Shown piece by piece: positions 59,285-64,000 of a stretch of DNA of 64,000 nucleotides. Position 1 is the stretch's first letter. Each line of letters begins with the position of its first letter. The stretch spans positions 1 through 64,000 of the forward strand of contig NZ_WVUD01000012.1 in NCBI RefSeq assembly GCF_009856865.1, written 5' to 3'. This stretch comes from Solidesulfovibrio aerotolerans. Its GTDB lineage: Bacteria; Desulfobacterota; Desulfovibrionia; Desulfovibrionales; Desulfovibrionaceae. The notes beneath the pieces were generated by a model that saw only the letters and a list, made by a program, of their open reading frames with translations, was not told the origin of the DNA and ran no database searches. Position numbers and translations under genes: made by a program.

Positions 59285-60596
59285 CGCCGCCGGGGGCATA
59301 GCACTCCTTGAGGCCATGCAGCCCATGAAGACCTACGGCAAGGTGTCCAAGGTCGTCGGGCTTATTGCCGAAGGGCGCGGCATTCGCGCCCCGGTCGGGG
59401 CGGTGTGCCACATGCTGCCGGGCGACGGCTCCCCGGGGAGCGAAGTGCCGGCCGAGGTGGTGGGGTTTCGCGACGGCGCCTGCCTGTTTATGCCCTACGG
59501 CGATCTGCGCGGCATCGCGCCCGGGACGCTTATCCGCAACACCAGCACCCCGCCGCTGTTTCCTGTCGGCCGGCGTTATCTGGGCCGGGTCATCGACGCC
59601 TTTGGCAACCCCATCGACAACGGCGAGCCCATTGCCCCGCGCCGCTTCAATCCGATTTTCGCCCCGGCCCCGCCGCCCATGGAACGGCCGCGCATCTGCG
59701 ACCCCATGGACGTGGGCGTGCGCGCCATTAACGGCTGCTTAACCCTTGGCAAAGGCCAGCGGGTGGGCATCATGGCCGGTTCGGGCGTCGGAAAATCGAC
59801 GCTTATGGGTATGATCGCCCGCAACACCAAGGCCGACATCAACGTCATCGGCCTGGTTGGCGAGCGCGGCCGCGAACTGCGCGAATTTATCGAAAAAGAT
59901 CTCGGCCCCGAGGGCATGGCCCGATCGGTTGTGGTGGTGGCCACCTCGGATCAAAGTCCGCTCATCCGCATGCGCGCCGCCTATGCGGCCACGTCCATGG
60001 CCGAATTTTTCCGCGACGAGGGGGCTGACGTCATTTTGATGATGGACTCGGTCACCCGTTTCGCCATGGCCGGGCGCGAGGTCGGTCTGGCCGCTGGCGA
60101 GCCGCCGACCACGCGCGGCTATACGCCTTCGGTGTTCGCCCAGTTGCCCAAGCTCTTGGAGCGGGCCGGGCGCAACGCCCTTGGCAGCATCACCGGCATC
60201 TACACCGTGCTGGTTGACGGCGACGATTTCAACGAGCCCATTGCCGACGCCGTGCGTTCGATTCTTGACGGGCATATCGTTTTGACCCGCGATCTGGCCG
60301 ACCAGGGCCATTTCCCGGCCATTGATGTGCTCAAAAGCATCAGCCGTCTGCGTTCCGATGTCACGCCTGCCGACGCCCTGACCGCTTCCCGCGAACTGAT
60401 CCGCCTGCTGGCCACCTATCGCCGGGTGGAAGACATGGTCAACATCGGGGCCTATTCCCGGGGGGCCAACCCCGAGATCGACCGGGCCATCGACATGATC
60501 GGCCCGATCAACACCTTCCTGCGCCAGGCCGTGGCCGAGAGCCAGACCTTGGCCGAATGCTTCCAGGCCGTCATTGCGCTGATTGGGAAGAAATAG
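59271..60596 (+). CDS. fliI: flagellum-specific ATPase FliI
   Basis: 441 residues. Walker A GIMAGSGVGKSTLMGMIAR, VIGLVGERGRELREF, Walker B DVILMMDSVTRFAMAGREVG, and the glutamate/arginine finger region with GEPPTTRGYTPSVF. It energises substrate unloading at the flagellar type III gate. Last gene of this operon; no fliJ follows, only a terminator. Confidence 0.96.
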   Translation: MATVDAAGGIALLEAMQPMKTYGKVSKVVGLIAEGRGIRAPVGAVCHMLPGDGSPGSEVPAEVVGFRDGACLFMPYGDLRGIAPGTLIRNTSTPPLFPVGRRYLGRVIDAFGNPIDNGEPIAPRRFNPIFAPAPPPMERPRICDPMDVGVRAINGCLTLGKGQRVGIMAGSGVGKSTLMGMIARNTKADINVIGLVGERGRELREFIEKDLGPEGMARSVVVVATSDQSPLIRMRAAYAATSMAEFFRDEGADVILMMDSVTRFAMAGREVGLAAGEPPTTRGYTPSVFAQLPKLLERAGRNALGSITGIYTVLVDGDDFNEPIADAVRSILDGHIVLTRDLADQGHFPAIDVLKSISRLRSDVTPADALTASRELIRLLATYRRVEDMVNIGAYSRGANPEIDRAIDMIGPINTFLRQAVAESQTLAECFQAVIALIGKK

Positions 60597-60631
60597 CCGG
60601 GCGGTGCCGGCCCCGCAAAATTGCAAAAGTT

Positions 60632-60665
60632 AAGGCCGCAGCGTCTCCGCTGCGGCCTTTGTCAT
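60632..60665 (+). terminator. intrinsic terminator after fliI
   Basis: AAGGCCGCAGCG and CGCTGCGGCCTT pair perfectly around TCTC, with T-rich sequence after. Convergent lon ends 23 nt later, so the hairpin may serve both. Confidence 0.85.
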
Positions 60666-60687
60666 TTTCTCGCCAGTGCCACCCGGA

Positions 60688-63171
<2,484 letters not shown>

Positions 63172-63409
63172 GGTGCAATGACTCCTCTTCTGTGCGTCCA
63201 TAGCGGCGCAGGGCCAGGACATGGCGTGCGCGCGCGGGCCGGGCGGTTCTTTTTCTCAAGCGCCAAATCTCCCTCTCAGGGACATGGCGCGTGCGCGCGG
63301 GCGGGCCTTGATTCCGGGCTGCCGCCTGCCCGGCGGCGGCTCTCGTGTGGCGTTCGCTAATTGGCGTTATGGTCAACCAAGCATTAACACGGTAAATTTA
63401 TTATTTTTA

Positions 63410-63439
63410 TTCACAAAAAACATAAATGTTTTTTGTGAA
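63410..63439 (-). terminator. 30-bp perfect A+T-rich palindrome, terminator or operator
   Basis: TTCACAAAAAACAT-AA-ATGTTTTTTGTGAA, arms of 14 bp. It starts 8 nt after the acylphosphatase stop on the minus strand, and its stem includes a run of six T. It may terminate acyP transcription or act as the operator at the lon promoter; see findings. Confidence 0.45.
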
Positions 63440-63446
63440 CGCGGCT

Positions 63447-63734
63447 CTAGCTGCGAATGGCAAAAGCCGTGTAGGCGTTGTCGTATTCGATCATCGCTGC
63501 CGCAACCGTGTCCACCCGGGACAGCGGCGAGCCCTGGGGCAGGCGCTCCTTGAACGCGGCCAGCGCCTCGGGTGTTCCCTGGGCCAGCACTTCCACCTTG
63601 CCGTCGGCCAGATTGCGCACCCAGCCCACAAGCCCCAGGCTGGCCGCCTGATCGTAGACCCAGGCCCGAAAATACACACCCTGGACCTTGCCGGAAATAG
63701 TGGCATGCAGACTTGGCGTCAGGTGGTCCGTCAT
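63447..63734 (-). CDS. acyP: acylphosphatase
   Basis: 95 residues from ATG 63734 (AAGGAG). HATISGKVQGVYFRAWVYDQ holds the catalytic Arg in the VQGVYFR phosphate loop; GWVRNLADGKVEVLAQG carries the catalytic Asn. It hydrolyses acylphosphates such as carbamoyl phosphate and 1,3-bisphosphoglycerate. Between radC and lon on the same strand. Confidence 0.93.
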   Translation of the reverse strand: MTDHLTPSLHATISGKVQGVYFRAWVYDQAASLGLVGWVRNLADGKVEVLAQGTPEALAAFKERLPQGSPLSRVDTVAAAMIEYDNAYTAFAIRS

Positions 63735-63812
63735 GGGGGGGGCTCCTTGGGGGTTGCGCCTGCCATCAGGCAAAAAACCGGCGGGGCGTTGCCGTGGCCC
63801 GGCACCCGGACC

Positions 63813-64000
63813 TTATAACATCCCTTCGGATTGAAAACTATAAAAGCGATTTTCGGTGATAACCAGATGGTCGAGCACCCGGATGTCCATTTCCCGGGCA
63901 GCACTGACAATGCGCCGGGTCAGTTCCACGTCCTGCACCGAGGGTCTGGGATCGGCTCCGGGATGGTTGTGCACCAGGATCACCCCGCCGGCCTTGTGGC
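63813..64000 (-). CDS. radC: RadC/UPF0758 family protein, C-terminal part (window edge)
   Basis: The last 61 codons of a RadC protein are in the window; the 5' part lies beyond position 64000. VILVHNHPGADPRPSVQDVE is the JAMM-type metalloprotease motif (HxH and SxxD), and ITENRFYSF ends the fold. RadC is linked with DNA repair, but its peptidase role is unproven. Confidence 0.9.
   Translation of the reverse strand, partial: HKAGGVILVHNHPGADPRPSVQDVELTRRIVSAAREMDIRVLDHLVITENRFYSFQSEGML

Overview
The window is high-G+C DNA from a sulfate-reducing deltaproteobacterium of the Desulfovibrio type, most likely the Solidesulfovibrio side of the family (D. magneticus / D. fructosivorans). The strongest evidence is a complete Tmc electron-transfer locus (tetrahaem type II cytochrome c3, CCG-domain iron-sulfur protein, cytochrome b and TmcD). 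An exported Fe-superoxide dismutase, many PAS/GAF signalling proteins and a sigma-54-driven flagellar basal-body operon fit this. Taxonomy is inferred; no 16S rRNA or tRNA gene was found.

Layout. 1-1630: tail of an unknown frame, a TMEM43-family gene without its 5' end, and a secreted Ala/Pro-rich protein. 1755-12151 (minus): four signalling or envelope units, namely a CHASE/multi-PAS kinase, a PhoU-phosphotransferase fusion with an amphi-Trp protein, a hybrid kinase with receiver and Hpt, an NlpC/P60 lipoprotein and a lower-G+C PAS kinase. 12304-14402: metallo-beta-lactamase-fold hydrolase and class I aldolase. 14640-17794: an envelope-stress group with a Spy-like protein, ECF sigma factor, membrane protein with an internal duplication, second Spy-like protein and Tat-exported SOD. 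17872-21618 (minus): GAF/DHp sensor and a lipoprotein-thioesterase-unknown-MoaD-ThiF run. 21868-30918: Ntn hydrolase, MFS, an NRAMP-related transporter with a soluble MgtE-N/CBS partner behind a long leader, CheW and lytic transglycosylase.

31106-34801 is tmcD-C-B-A. 34923-43767 holds a lipoprotein, a lone receiver, an FAD oxidoreductase, cardiolipin synthase, a PRC-barrel protein, an HDOD protein and an OmpR-type two-component pair. 44073-47187 is a polar amino-acid ABC importer. 47509-54223 holds a hydrolase, HflX, a chemoreceptor, IMP cyclohydrolase and a TPR protein. 54597-60596 is flgB-flgC-fliE-fliF-fliG-fliH-fliI. 60688-64000 (minus) is lon, acylphosphatase and the 3' end of radC.

The clearest structure outside genes is a family of dispersed hairpin elements. 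They have terminal inverted repeats (TGCCTCCGGCGGCC...) and come as 145-146 bp and 277 bp forms. They sit just downstream of genes at six places, and two 277 bp copies lie inverted around the Mg-transport/CheW segment. Other points of interest are the leader of the NRAMP/MgtE-N operon (small ORF with a strong ribosome site plus a 10-bp hairpin), the duplicated sigma-factor partner, the PhoU-kinase fusion and the MoaD/ThiF cluster.
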